Below, one piece after another: positions 1-12,484 of a stretch of DNA of 64,000 nucleotides (position 1 is its first letter; the number at the start of each line of letters is the position of its first letter). The notes below the pieces were generated by a model. It was not told where the DNA came from and made no database searches. It worked only from the letters and a program-made list of their open reading frames with translations. The stretch comes from Mya arenaria (Eukaryota > Mollusca > Bivalvia > Myida > Myidae), in NCBI RefSeq assembly GCF_026914265.1, contig NC_069124.1, forward strand, positions 60,232,589-60,296,588, in the 5' to 3' direction. Position numbers and translations under genes: made by a program.

Positions 1-99
1 TTATATTGATTAATGTTATGTTCGCTTCATAACGGAACTTTAAAACTGCTATTGATAGCAATAATAAAACAACTATTTCCTATTTCGCTTCTTTTAGCC

Positions 100-3090
100 A
101 TGCTTACACTCGTCATAGTCGTCCTGGCCACGCTGGTTGGCGGCTCCCTTCAGCAACCGGGAATAATAAACCTCAATCTCGGTGGAGGCGGTGACGCTGT
201 GGCGCCTCAGACGCCCTATGTGAAACCCGCGTTCTGTCACGACCTTGATTGTCCAAAATACACCGTCATGGAAACTAATGATGTAAGTATTTTATTTCTT
301 TTAATTCTCAAACTTTGCCTCTAGTCCATCAAGATGTGTATGTATATGTGCCAGAGAACATACAAACCACTATGTATACACAAAACCTCACTTTGTATGT
401 CCCCTTTATAAAACTCCTACTACCCACTGCTTAAAAGTGTTAATATTGGTCTGCCCTTGGTATATGTGTTTGACATTGACAGAGTATGTGTAAATATTTA
501 CACCTCAACTTCCATTCTTTAAGTGAACTATCTTTCGGCAATTGCGTTCATCAATCGATGAACGCAACATCTTCGGATATGTTCGGATCGTAATTCATTG
601 CATAACAATATACATGAAAGCTATTGATCTTGTTATTGGTTGTATTGTGTCTGCAGGTCCCGTAAAAATATAGATCAACATTTTTAATAGTGTTAGTTTA
701 TTATATGTTAAATATATTGATACCAGAAGTGTTTCAATTTTACGTTTTAAAGTGATTTCAAGTGGTTGATCTTTTCCCGCGTTATTGTAACGTCATTTGA
801 AAAATGTTTCCGGTTATAGTAGGGTCGTTCTATTTACAGAATGGGTAAGAACGGATTACTGAAAGGTTTTCTTAAATGAAATGAAGTATTTTTTTAACAA
901 TTCTTGAATGAAATAATGAACTATTGGTGTAAATATAAGGAATGAATTGCGGGGTTGATGTCATTATCGGGGTATGAACGCAATTGGGTTGGTCAATGTG
1001 TGTGGAGTCCAAAGGACTCCACGCGTACTTTGACCAACCCAATTGCGTTTATCGCCCATTATTCACAGCAACAACGTGGGTGGCAAAAATGTTTGCCGTC
1101 AAATACCATAGCCTTCTTAGATAGTTGATAGACTAGCTAAATTAGACCATCTTAATATACCTACAAACGATTACGAGCTTTATGAAGGAAGCTCCATTTA
1201 TATCATTTAACTCGTCTTTCACGTATTTTGGTGGAACTGACAATACAGTTTGATTTATAATTTTATGACTTTAATGCCAACTGCGTTTCACGTAGTTCGA
1301 ATATGTCCTATTTTTCATGGATTTTTAAATTTGTCCAATTTTACCTGTCGATTCTCTTCTTACAACGAACGATACTTTTATTTCGATTTTAGTGTTTGTC
1401 ATTTATCAAACAAATCGTATAAATTTAAACTTATGTAATTATACATTTCGCCAGCAATTCGAGAAGCGCCGCTACGAACCGTCTGTCTGGGTGGCCACAT
1501 CCCTGTACACCTTCAACTACACCAAGGCACAGAACGACCTGATGTTCTATAAACTCTTCCACTATATCTCCGGGAATAACTCTGCAAGTGAGTCGCATTT
1601 AAGGTCACAAACTACTAAATAAATATCCTTTATATTCTATTGTCAGTTGACCAATTTCTCGCGATATAACGAAATAACACCGAATTCTAGTGCATCACGA
1701 CACCCATAACCATGTTTGAGGAGAAAGTTTCACATGTGTAATCAACATGAAAAAAAGTCAGAAAAAGTAACATTTCTTATATGAACAATTAAATCAGTTA
1801 AACGTATAACCACTGTGTATTCGATAAAATGACCAAATCCGTTGTAGGGGTACAACTAATACGGTTATAATGTTATACAAAAATGTTGATCAAGTAGGCC
1901 CAACATGGTCAGTCTGTCTTTTGAAATCACAAACTATTCAGCTTCATAGGCTTTAAATATAGAAAGTAGCCAATAGACTGACATGGTATAACCATGCCTT
2001 GATTCATTGTCATGTGTCAATTGAAAGAAATAATGCATGTAACAGTGAGTAGACACTTCCGAATTGGTGTAATTTGCCGTTATTAAATGCATCATTGAGT
2101 TAAAGTCTTCGTGTAAGCAAAACTTACCATTTTTCAAATTAACCGAGGTTTCAAAATGAATCTTCATTGTTGAACATACCAAATGACGTATTTCTGTAGG
2201 TTTCGATATTTCCTGTTTGTTAATTGGTCATCTCATGTAGCAGTACAAATTTAGCTGAACACATTTGAAACAACGTATGCGGCCATAGTCTGGTTTCGTG
2301 TAAGTTCAGCAATAGACAAGAAACAACAAATCATTCAACACATGGGGATATTTATACGATGAAAAGATACCATAACAGTGCAGTTTACCTGATAAAAAGG
2401 TGTATCGTTCGGCCCATCTTTAACTGATGTAACGAGATGTTTATCAAGTGACTATGTTGTCTTTACAGATCAAAAGATCGCTATGACCGCCCCTGTGGTT
2501 ACGGAAATAGTTCATGGACCAGGCCCGGACTGTGAGAGTAACTTCACCATGCACTTTATGGTGCCCTTTGACCTTCAGGCAAACCCACCTGCACCCACAG
2601 AGTCCTCGGTCTTCATCAAGAGAGTCCCTGAGATGACCGTCTATGTTAAGTAGGTGACCAAACTTCTTTTATGTGCATTTCAAGATCCATTCTAAGCGTA
2701 AATCGTAAATAAATATTAGGATATTATAATAATCAAAATATTATCGTTCATATAACTAAGCACGCACGCTTCCACCACACGTCATTCAGACGTCATAAAG
2801 CGACTGCATCTGACTAACGGGAGGTCCCTGTCAATATGTTGCTCATATATAATAATTGCTTTAAATATAATAACTGTATGTACATAAATAAGTAATATAT
2901 TTCTGTCTGTCCATGCAGATCTTACAGCGGGTTTAGCAACGACGCATTGAAGCGCCAGAATCTTGAGGAAGAGGTAAACTCCCTCGATTCCATGAACCGG
3001 AAGTACTCCGAAAGCGTCTTCCTTACCGCCTCATATGATGGTCCTTTCGCCTTTGTCCGGCATAACGAAATATGGCTCGTCGCCATGTAG
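100..3090 (+). CDS. SOUL/heme-binding protein (HEBP2-like), copy A
   Basis: Four coding exons: 100-282, 1455-1587, 2469-2649 and 2919-3090. All junctions are GT-AG, the phases agree (0, 1, 2), and the exons total 222 codons plus TAG. The product starts with a hydrophobic signal-peptide-like stretch (MLTLVIVVLATLVGG). Next come a Cys-containing linker (FCHDLDCPKY) and a SOUL domain with the typical FEKRRYEPSVWVAT, KIAMTAPVV and VYVKSYSGF blocks, ending in a conserved FVRHNEIWLV tail. SOUL proteins bind heme or other tetrapyrroles; the signal peptide suggests a secreted or luminal form. The chosen ATG follows a possible splice acceptor (cttttag|CC), so a non-coding first exon may lie left of the window; an in-frame ATG at 13 would add 29 residues but is not conserved in the paralog at 9058. 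It is the tandem paralog of that gene. The ligand is not shown by the sequence. Confidence 0.88.
976..1050. repeat. Hairpin-forming inverted repeat in intron 1 of SOUL gene A
   Basis: Arms of about 35 bases (976-1010 and 1014-1050) are complementary with only two or three mismatches or indels around a 3-base loop. The outer motif AACGCAATTGGGTTGGTCAA is paired with its exact complement. A second, smaller palindrome at 544-565 (GCGTTCATC...GATGAACGC) repeats the outer motif, so the two may be ends of one small foldback element of about 500 bp. No coding potential is seen. Confidence 0.7.
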
Positions 3091-3704
3091 GACAGGAGCA
3101 TATAGATATTTTAGTCTGTATGTGAGTAACATCGTTGTAAACCGAAAATTAGGTCATTTCCTCTGAAAATTCGGTGCTACTTTTAGTCTTTCAATATATC
3201 TGTACATGTTTCACAATAAAACGTTTGAAGTGAATATGATTAAATAAGACATTAAGTTCTGAGACCCTCATATAAGCTATTCCCATGACCCCCACACCCC
3301 TGCGCTTAAGCAGTTGACAGCGTGAGACGAGACACGGCAGGTCACGCCACCACAACACCTCAATTACTACAAATTTGACACCTGATATATATTTTTTTTT
3401 CATATTAAGTTTGTCATGATTATTTTTTTAATTTAAGACGAAAGGAGTAGAAATTATAAAATAATAATTTTATTAACGTTAACAGTTCTTTATCGATCTC
3501 AAAACAAAACACTAACGGGAAAGAGCAGTATCGAAAATAAGTGTGTATACATGTTTTGTAAGACATTATACTAGTAATTAAAATTATGTATAATTTGTTA
3601 TAGATATATTCTTTTAAACATGTGGCCATATACACTTGACATGTAAACACGTTATTACCTTTGTAACTTTATATTGATAGTATCATCTTTATCATTGTGC
3701 ATTG

Positions 3705-3710
3705 AATAAA
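3705..3710 (+). terminator. Poly(A) signal of SOUL gene A
   Basis: An AATAAA hexamer lies about 615 bases after the stop codon at 3088-3090 and is the first clear one on the + strand. The 3' UTR in between contains no other recognisable feature. Confidence 0.5.
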
Positions 3711-3989
3711 CCTACAAACTTGATATCACTTTTTGTTGTTGTTTTGTGACAGCCTGCATATGTAAGGAGCATCCCCAAACGCCTGTCATTGTAATATACC
3801 ACTGGAACACCGCTGTTTCTAGGGTTACACGATGATAGGCGCATTACACGTTGAATTCTTTTACACTTTTTGGTAATTTATCGGGTTCTAGACTATTTTG
3901 TACTTGCTGTTTTTTTCCACAGCTGTAAAATACCTTATTTGATATTTGCACTGGTCATACTAAATCTTTTAACCAATACTATACATAAC
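3711..3989. other. Intergenic spacer, nothing recognised
   Basis: AT-rich sequence between the SOUL gene A poly(A) signal and the decayed LINE. I see no open frame, splice pattern or repeat here. Confidence 0.5.
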
Positions 3990-4970
3990 ATTATTTCAAA
4001 ACATGTCGCCAAAGAAATGTAAGAAGGTAAAATCACTCCATCTACCAGGATGGTTAAATGGGAATATAAAAACTGCAATAAGGCTTCGTGACAAACTAAA
4101 AAAGAAGGTTAACTAGATAAGTACAAGAAGCAAAGAAAAAAAGTAACACATTTAATTCGAAAAAATAATATTCAATTTTATAACAATTCTATCAAAGTAA
4201 ATAAAGGTATTAAATACATACATTTCACAAACATCTCCAATCTCGTTGAGAAAGTAAAATAGGATGAATGTAATTTTTTAACCCTCAAATCTGTTTAAGA
4301 TAATAAACTTAAAAATGAATTTTTTAAAATCGAATTTATTTCTATCTTTGAAGTTCGTAAAATATAGACAGTTTAGATGACTCAAAGGCATCTGGACTTG
4401 ATAAAATAGGACCTTACATTCTTAAATATTGTGGAGATGTAAATATTGGACCTATAACGTCCATCATAAACAGCAGCATTTCAAGTGGAGTATTTCCAGA
4501 CCGCCTCAAAGAAGCGTGCATCATTCCAATACACAAAGAGTCTGACATAAACGACCTCAACAACTATCGGCCAATCAATTCTTCCTACAATTTCTAAAAT
4601 GTTTGAAAAACACATCGCCAATCAATTGAGAAACTATCTTGATAAATATCACATATTACATGTTATCAATTCCGGTTTTCGTCAGAATCACTCATGTCAA
4701 ACAACTCTTATACGATTGGTTGATTCTTGGTTGAAAGATATTGATTCTGGTAATGTTGTTGGAAATGTTTTTCTAGATCTTCGTAAAGTTTTTGATTTGG
4801 TGGATCACGATATGCTTCTACATAAATTGAGACTGTAGTATTTCTCTGATTCAAGCCTTAAGCTTATAACCTCATACTTACTAATGTGTCGTCAATGCAT
4901 AAAGTAGGAGATAGGAAATATACATTTCAATTTGTTAAAAGTGGTGTTCCACAAGGCTCCTTTCTAGAAA
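3990..4970 (+). mobile_element. Decayed LINE fragment, reverse transcriptase part
   Basis: Translation on the + strand gives typical non-LTR retrotransposon pieces: a basic region near 4050-4120, an RT finger/palm stretch (KASGLDKIGPYILK at about 4385, then FPDRLKEACIIPIHK and NDLNNYRPI), a longer open piece at 4599-4838 with NSGFRQNHSCQTTLIRL and FLDLRKVFDLVDHD (RT motif A), and GVPQGSF (motif B) near 4940. The frame changes at least twice and stops occur, the catalytic DD block and the endonuclease are missing, and the 3' limit is unclear. It resembles the CR1/L2/Jockey-like group; the exact clade is not settled. Confidence 0.72.
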
Positions 4971-5235
4971 TGGTTCATGCCCTATTTGTAACAAATAGTA
5001 ATGGTTTCATCGAACCTGTATATATGTATTTATCCTCACTTTACTGATAAGTAGCACTTTAACATGTTCTCATTTAATTGTTATTACTGAGTATTATCGT
5101 CAACAGCATCGTCGTCAAACACGGTACGTAATTCCGTTTTACTTCATAACAAAGAGAAACATTGCGTAGTAGTGTGTTGATGGTATCCGACGACGCATCA
5201 AAAGAAGCGCTACCACTACCGCCATTTTTGTAATT

Positions 5236-5500
5236 CACATATCGATGTGAAGAATTTCAATGGTCCTTTTTCGAAACTTGGCTGAAAACATTACAGTTAA
5301 CTGCGTAATTCAGCTGTTCCAATATCTGCGCTACCTCCCTCACCAAGAAGAATTCGAGAGTGTTGGTGTCAACCACGCTCACGATTCCCCAGAAAGCCAG
5401 ATTATGGACCACGGTTATGGGCAGCACGAATGCTATGTATGCTACCACGACCCGAATAAGCATGACTGATATCCGGAGAGTGTCAGCATCCGCCTTTAGT
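5236..5500 (-). pseudogene. GPCR relic (TM6-TM7), paralog of the receptor at 22211-23395
   Basis: On the minus strand this stretch reads KADADTLRISVMLI and then a TM6 and TM7 region ending in REVAQILEQLNYAVN. It differs from the receptor at 22211-23395 in only about six of the 56 residues of its longest open piece. After the TM7 start a short deletion relative to the paralog shifts the frame; the cytoplasmic tail start (KFRKR.IEILHI) continues in another frame. Everything upstream of TM6 is absent, so it cannot make a receptor. It lies convergent to SOUL gene A, just as the intact receptor lies convergent to SOUL gene B. Confidence 0.85.
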
Positions 5501-6089
5501 TCCCTGATGAACTGTAAGTATAGGTCATAGTTAATTAAAGTAGATAATTAAAACATATGAACTTAATAATGAACCAGCTTTCGATGAGCTATAAGCATGG
5601 GCGAACCTGAAACATTTTTAATTGTTACGCCCGTATTACTTGAGTGAGATGTGGACATGTGGAGGTATTCCCTGTCCAGTCCCGCAGGAATGTTTTCAAG
5701 AATTCAATAATGAAAAAAAACTTTCCAAGAATGCTGAACTTTATCATTTAGCGAAATTACAATAAACTTTAAACAGTAAAATGTTGCATGTCCCTAATAG
5801 AAGAAAGGTATTTGAATACGTGTTAACATCAGATGTCTAACTTTGTATAATTTTATTCATCAGAAAGTATTTGATTGATTCTCGTTAATAGCTGCTGTTT
5901 CGTTCCATTACAAAATTGATTATTCCATGTATAACTGATCCCTAATTCATCAAACATATGTTTTAACATGATTCATACACTTGAAATGAGTACCATTGCA
6001 ATTTAAATGGGTAAGAAGTATTTCATAAAGCTTTGTAGACGGTGTCCTTTTTAATTATGCTAAAATTCAACCATACGTGTCTTAAATAC

Positions 6090-6620
6090 AAGCGACAATG
6101 GATAGCGACCAAGATCACCATATAACGTACTCTTTTTAACTCAGAGAATATGTTTTAAGAATTCTATGTGTACCTTTTCAATAAGTGGCAGGTCACCATA
6201 GCCCCAGATCTCACAACCATATGTCAAAATTGGTACAATGGTGTGGTCAAACAATTTAAGTTGGCAATCAATGGAGAGGTCTGAAGTCCTTATTTTCCTA
6301 TGCAGACTAAACATTGATTTACGAGCTTCCTCTGTTACATGCTTCTAAGCCAAAACAAAATGTCTATTTTTCGAGAACAAAATGCCTATATATTTTAAAT
6401 GATCAACAACCTCTATTGTACTTTTTTAATTTTAATGTCTCTATTTCGTCTCATTCTATTGCCAAATACTATATGTTTTGTCTTATCATAATTAATACAT
6501 TAGTACTAAGGTTCAATTGACATCATTAAGAAAATTATATTCAGTACATATTTAAGATCATCCTCAGAAGTTGCAAACACCACTGTGTCATCGTCATATA
6601 GACAAACAGACAGGCAGACA
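6090..6620 (-). mobile_element. Decayed LINE fragment, C-terminal half of reverse transcriptase
   Basis: The minus strand reads LYDDDTVVFATSEDDLKYVL (the RT catalytic YxDD block, with the third motif residue D in place of the usual A) at about 6610-6540. Further on it reads EEARKSMFSLHRKIR, DCQLKLFDHTIVPIL, TYGCEIWGYGDLPLIEKVH and FLKHIL, the hallmark thumb and connection region of LINE RTs. The pieces fall in different frames with stops between them. It is in opposite orientation to the fragment at 3990-4970. The open plus-strand frame at 6314-6520 is only its shadow. Confidence 0.75.
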
Positions 6621-6889
6621 GTTTAGTGTGCATATAAACACATCTAAGTTAACATCGTTTACCTCTAAACTTTTGTCGTTTCTTGTTTTCGTACATTTTC
6701 TAAATCATTAAGATAAAGTGAGAATAATAACGAAGACAATTTTCTCCTTTTCCATTCATGGCTGCCCGCCGTTCATCATTTTCGCGACAAATATCACTGA
6801 AAGACTTTCAAAAGCTGTTTATTTTCAAAATTTCTTTTTTTCGTTGCGTCTTCACTTCAACATATTTAACACTGACTCACAAACTGTTA

Positions 6890-7260
6890 AGAATGTTCTA
6901 GATCTTTCATACTAGACTCGGATTTTAAAAGCCGTCGTTCAAATTTATCTACTTTGGTATCTAAAGAGTTTGATGTTATCTCTATCTCATCCAACTTCTC
7001 CAGTTTTTTTTCTAACTTGCTATAGAAAGCCCCTTTTAAAGAACGGAAAGTTTAGACATCAAAGAGTCATATTGCTTGGTTGTAAGTGTGATCCCTTCAC
7101 CTTCCGGCTTCTTGGAGGCGGTCTTAACGCGTCCTTATTTTGGAATAATTATAAGAGTGCATGTTTGATGTGCATCTACAATGATATCAACTGTAGCGTT
7201 GTAAATGCGCAGCTTTTTGAAGTACGGGCTTGAAGTCAACGCGTAGCGCTGACGTAAAAT
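6890..7260 (-). mobile_element. Possible ORF1 fragment of the same decayed LINE
   Basis: Upstream, in the minus sense, of the RT fragment, the minus strand reads a peptide with EGEGITLTTKQYDSLMSKL. One frame change later it reads a coiled-coil-like stretch (KLEKKLEKLDEIEI, VDKFERRLLKSE). Such heptad-rich peptides are usual in LINE ORF1 proteins. The order ORF1 then RT fits one element that has lost its endonuclease part. This is an inference from composition and order, not a firm match. Confidence 0.35.
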
Positions 7261-7579
7261 CTCCGTACAGTTTATCTGGACTTCTTCCATTCATTGTCGG
7301 TATAATGGCCCTGTCCTTTTGACTCAACTTATAGGAACCAGAAGTTGCCATTCATTGCTCATATAAGGTGCATGCAGGCCGGAAAGCGAAATGTACATGT
7401 TTTGAGCGGGCTCTGGATCTCGTAAATCAATAAAAGAAATCATGAATAATAAAACTGACCACCCATCAATAGATAGACTGAAATAATATAACCATGTTGT
7501 AAATAATAACTGACCTTCACAGGGATGTATGTCAGTCGTTATATTTGGTATTCGTGGTAGAATCGTTAATGTTAGCACG

Positions 7580-8480
7580 TCAATGTTCAGTCGTGTATTT
7601 ATAAGAGTTAAGTTAGTGAAATATTGATAATTGTTGCTCTTTCATACGTAAATGTTCTGCATTGTATATCATGTAAGAAAAAGCACGAAGATAAATGTAA
7701 AATATTTGTTCATGTACTTTTCAAAATAAGGTGGTCTTTTAATATCTATATCATCGCCATAAATCGATATGTATTTGTATGGTCGTCATACATCAATGTT
7801 TGTTTGAATCAAGCACCCATATTCAATTTTAAGGCGAAAGTCGGCGACACATTAGATAGGCGGCGATGATTATGGGGTCCAGGAAAGTTTGATGCATAGA
7901 CAATCCCTTTGATTTTGACATCCCACCCTTTTCCCAGGGGTACGTTTGAAGAGCAGAGTTTTTGACGAGCTTCATGTCAATACTTTCCCAAGTTTCTCTG
8001 ATATTATCCATTGGCATCAAATTAAGTGCAGCATACTATTTTTGTTTCGGTACTCATTTTCTTATGTTGTCCAGAGTTTTGAGACTTTTAAATGTCTTTA
8101 TATGAAAGACAAAACAGTTAATTTCTTTTGGTTTTACAACATCTGAATTTAGAAAGAAATTTGGCTAAATGAGTTAGATACTTAAACCTGTTAATCTCAG
8201 ATATATGTAAGCCATATGTCCCCACGGTGAGAAAAGTTTTATAAGTACATCACTGTTATATAAGCTTTTATCATACAAAGGTCAAGCTACGACAGTTTGG
8301 CTCTCTGTGGACTTTTCTTCTGAGCAACACTGCAATGTTTTGACACTTTGATGATACAGTCATTATAGTAAGGAGGGAGAGGTTACGATACTTACAATAC
8401 AGATAACGTGTATCATGATCTTTCAAGCATTTTGTTTGTTCCTTACGCAACGTTGTCGTATGGACAGTTACATAAGTTGA
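7580..8480. other. Intergenic spacer, nothing recognised
   Basis: Short open frames on both strands overlap one another and show no family motif, splice signals or repeats. I call no gene here. Confidence 0.5.
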
Positions 8481-8489
8481 TGAGTTGTC

Positions 8490-8583
8490 CTATAATAGTG
8501 GGATAAATACCGCAGAAATGGAGTCCTTAACATTCAGACGGAAGAAGTCTTTGTTTGGTATAGTAGCTGGAGGAAACAAGAGA
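8490..8583 (+). promoter_or_regulatory. Candidate promoter and first exon upstream of SOUL gene B
   Basis: A TATA-like TATAATAG (8491-8498) and GATAAATA are followed by an ATG at 8518 opening a 22-codon frame (MESLTFRRKKSLFGI...) that ends at a good donor, AGA|GTGAGT at 8584. Joined to the acceptor before 9056 this frame would not run into the conserved MLTL reading frame, so if it is an exon it is more likely 5' UTR or a small upstream ORF. No counterpart can be checked for gene A because the window begins too late. Confidence 0.25.
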
Positions 8584-9057
8584 GTGAGTTATTTTTTCTA
8601 TATATTTTTATACAAAGCGAAAATTCGACAAGTGGATTGGGAAATTCTGTATGATGATTGAGATTGTTTTCCAGTACATTAGTGCACACACGGAACACGT
8701 TTTGGTTATATAACTAACGTGTTTCAGCTATGGAGTTTTTGTAACTAAATCATACACTCTAAACTACATACAAGTTCAAATAAAATCGGAAGAATTTACT
8801 TGTGTAACTTTTCCTTAAAAGATGCACTCTTACTCCTAAGAACTTTATACCACAACAAATACGATTGTATGAATGAATGTGAATCTTCTTATTTTAAATG
8901 CGAGTGCCAGTTTATATCGCACATATTGGTTATTTGCAATCTGGTGGATAAAAGCAATTACTGCTACAAGAATATAAGGTCATAAAAACTGACTGTTTAA
9001 CAATATTTCATTGCAAAATGTTTTAAACAAATGTTTCCTCTTTCACTTCTTTCAGCC

Positions 9058-11642
9058 ATGCTTACACTTGTCACAGTCGTCCTAGCCGCGCTGGTTGGCG
9101 GCTCCCTCCAGCAGCCGGGGATACTTCCGGACGCCTTTGTGCCGCTACATCTCGGAGAAAGCGGAAATGGCGGGGTGGCTCAGACGGATTATGTGAAACC
9201 CGCGTTCTGTCACGACCTTGATTGTCCGAAATACACCGTTATGGAGACAAATGATGTGAGTACTTTGTTTTAGTTTTCTTTTCTATTTATAAGAATTTAC
9301 TTTCCGTATTAAAAAGAATGGAATCTCAACTTTAATATCATTCAAACGTTTTTGGTTTGCAAGTATGTCTTGTCTCATCTTTCTGGTCTTCCACTCATCA
9401 TAATTATTAATTTCATATAACGAAACGGCGCTGATCGTATTGTGTGTGTGACTTCAGTCATAATTTGTGATACACTTAGCTTTATCCTATGTTATATCCT
9501 TCTTTAATCGTTCCGCCTATGGTTATTTATAAATTTTCTTTAGAAATTCGAGAAGCGCCACTACGCCCCGTCTGTCTGGGTCGCTACAACCATGAACACC
9601 ACTAACTACACCAGGGCGCTCAACAGCCAGATGTTCTTCAAACTCTTCCGCTATATCTCCGGGAATAACTCTGCACGTAAGATCCTCTTTATATTCATCC
9701 CAATCTCGTTGCAAGCGAAGCTATAAGTTTGGTTTGAAAAGAAATAAAATTGTTAAAATAATATGATCCATTTTTAAACGAAGGAAACGCAAATTGGACG
9801 TTACAACTTTAATTTTTGCAACTTTATAGACGTATGTCACACTTCGATATCTCGAATGCTGCATGAAAACACGTTATAATCTACGTCAGTTTGAACATCC
9901 TGTGTAAAATCTAAAAGACTTTGAGGAGGCATTGCCCACTTCAACATTTTAATCATTAAAGGAGGAGCGTTTTTAGCTCAGTCTTATTTTAGGCAAATGG
10001 CTTAGTTGTAACCTCAACTATTGCCGGTTGTTAGCCACTTACCATAATAACAAGGACTCTTTTTTATAAAACAAACAAATAAACACATGATTTCATGCTG
10101 AGCAAATATAAAAAAAAAACAATGCAACTTCGTCCTGATACTGCCTATCATGTGCTTTAATCACTGTACATTTCTGTATAGTACGTGACTATTTTACCTC
10201 TACAGACCAAAAACTCGCAATGACCGCCCCCGTGCTCACTGAGCATGTTTTTGAGACCAGCGTCGCCATGCAGTTCATGATACCCTTTGCCCAACAGGCG
10301 GCCCCGCCCACACCCACGGAGCCGAAGGTGTACATCAGGAATGTCCCTGAGACTACTTTCTATGTCCGGTATGTGCCGCCAAATTGATTTTAAAATTCGG
10401 AAACTTAAATAAAAAATGTTCGAGATGTTTACCAGAGTCAATCACTGTATGTCTCAGTTTCTCATTTTCTAAATTCATTAAGAAGGCAACGTATATGAAA
10501 CCCCCTTGATTTTATTTGACGAGGGGCGCTCAAAATTAATCCGATAAATGATCTCATTTCGTCAGACATGAACGAAACGTACTGAAATGTTTACAATATG
10601 GCAGATCGTTACAATGCGTAATGAATCGAACAAAAACTCATATGTCTGTTTGGGGGCGGGGTTGTATTTCATCTTTGTTAAGTGCTTTTGGTATGGAACT
10701 TATTTCAGTTTGGCTTGAATGGTTTCGGCGGTTTGCAAACCTGTTTCTAACGTTTTGCTTGAACTAAGAAACGAATTATTGTGTGAATAGTTTTAACAAC
10801 ATGGTGGAGCCTTTGTGTGTAGCCATTATGTCTGAATTTCTTCAAAACACTGATATCGCAGATGGTCGTTTGCCTGTTTTAATAGATGGTGTTTCAACAT
10901 ACGTGATGGCTCACTGTCAGTCATTATTTTCCCTTGTGAACTAGATTTCGAATGGAACAAACCGTCGAGACTGCCCCCGGAGGGGGATTTCGATAGTTTC
11001 AAAAAACAAGTTTCGGTTTTCGTAAAACAAACGATAAAACTTGTTTTTATTTTATTTGAAACTGTCACAACCAACACACGGTTCGTGAAACAGATATAAA
11101 ACCAAAACTATTTATCACCAATAAAAACGTTCTTGATATATTTGAATGCAGCTTTATCTTGCATAATCTGATGCTGCGGAATCTTTATTTAAATACAATT
11201 TACACAATTCTGTTGTTTTTTTCAATTAAAACAACGAGTTTACCTTTAAAGTTGACCATTTGGACAACTATTTTATTTTTAAATGAACCTATTTAGGCGT
11301 AAATTTCTGGGAACCAGTGATATAATACTGGTGATATAATATAAGCTCGACGTTTTAATATTAACGTTCAAAACGATTTATGGCTTAAAGCGTTACTAAC
11401 GGTCCAACGGTGAGAGTGCAGCTTTAATGGTCACATATGGTGTTCCAAAATCATGATTCATGTTTTGCAGATCTTACGGCGGATTTGACAGCGAAGACAT
11501 TAAGCGTCAAAATGTCGAGCAGCTGAAAGCGGACCTGAACACCATGGGCCTGAAGTACACCGATAACGTATTCCTTACCGCCGGATATGACGCTCCTTAC
11601 GCGTTCGTCCGGCACAACGAAGTATGGCTCGTCGCCGAGTAG
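9058..11642 (+). CDS. SOUL/heme-binding protein (HEBP2-like), copy B
   Basis: Four coding exons, 9058-9255, 9544-9676, 10206-10368 and 11471-11642, have GT-AG junctions in the same phases as copy A and encode 221 residues. A signal-peptide-like start (MLTLVTVVLAALVGG) is followed by a linker rich in Gly, Pro and Val and by the SOUL domain: FEKRHYAPSVWVAT, KLAMTAPVL, FYVRSYGGF, and the tail FVRHNEVWLVAE. Predicted role: binding of heme or a related tetrapyrrole outside the cytosol. An in-frame ATG at 9031 would lengthen the signal region by nine residues but lies before a possible acceptor (ctttcag|CC) and is not matched in copy A. Exon 4 and the 3' UTR lie within the 2.45-kb segment that is duplicated beyond the LINE; the last exon is therefore present twice and codes for the same residues. 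Confidence 0.88.
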
Positions 11643-12222
11643 GGTGGGGGCGCGTAAGGATTCGTTCCAGCAAAACAATTTTAGTTTGGCACGCAAACTT
11701 GTTTATGTGTTTTATCACCAAACCTATGTTTGAGAATTTCTTCATTGAATTTCATGTTCCAGGTTTGTATAGCTTTCAGAATCTTAAAAATTCTGTGAAG
11801 AAGTAGTTATGGAAATTATTGTTTAACTGTGTATGCGTGTTTGTTAATAGGTAAACAAGTACTGTTACGACCTACTAGGGAACTAGGGTACAACTCATAA
11901 ACAGTTTGTATGAGCTTGCCTGACCCCCTCACAAAAGTATTCATGGCCAAAATTCTGGCCCTATAGATATTTTATCATCAAACATGTGTGTAAGTGGATG
12001 CTATTGTCTTTTTTTTGCAATGTATAATATTAATATTATATCTGTTTTAACTCACTATTCGTCGTATTTTGGTGAATGCCTTTAACTATGGTGAAACTAT
12101 GATGATCAAACCGTGTGTATGTGTGCTATTGTTAGAATATCAACAATTGTTTATGTTTTAATTAGCGGTGAACATTGACGCCCCATTGTCTGTTTTAGAT
12201 AGTGTATTTGTTTATATTCACG

Positions 12223-12228
12223 AATAAA
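12223..12228 (+). terminator. Poly(A) signal of SOUL gene B
   Basis: An AATAAA lies about 580 bases after the stop at 11640-11642, at a spacing like that in gene A. The same hexamer is present in the downstream duplicate at 20920-20925. Confidence 0.5.
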
Positions 12229-12484
12229 GCCTGAAATACACCTCCTGAACATTTATTATTATCCTTCTATCTTATGGCGAGAAGTGTTGACAAAAAGCTT
12301 TTTCTTCTATTTTTGACTTGGCAGTCCACTTGAAAGGCACTACTATTTTACCTGATCGGACTATTTTCTTGTCCAATACAAATAAAAGGCAAACTGAAAC
12401 ATTTAACAATTCTCACCCCGCCCCCATTGTTTCGATCGATACTTTACAAGTCGACAGATGATATTAGACCTAACATGAACATAG

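Noticed and set aside
5260-5469. 69-codon plus-strand frame
   Set aside because: It is antisense to the GPCR relic; the same antisense frame appears against the intact receptor at 22277-22639.
8518-8583. True start codon of SOUL gene B at 8518
   Set aside because: The frame does not join in phase to the conserved MLTL exon; kept only as a possible untranslated first exon.
10826-11077. 83-codon minus-strand open frame, repeated at 19524-19775
   Set aside because: It occurs twice only because the segment is duplicated, has no recognisable domain, and lies in intron 3 of the SOUL gene.
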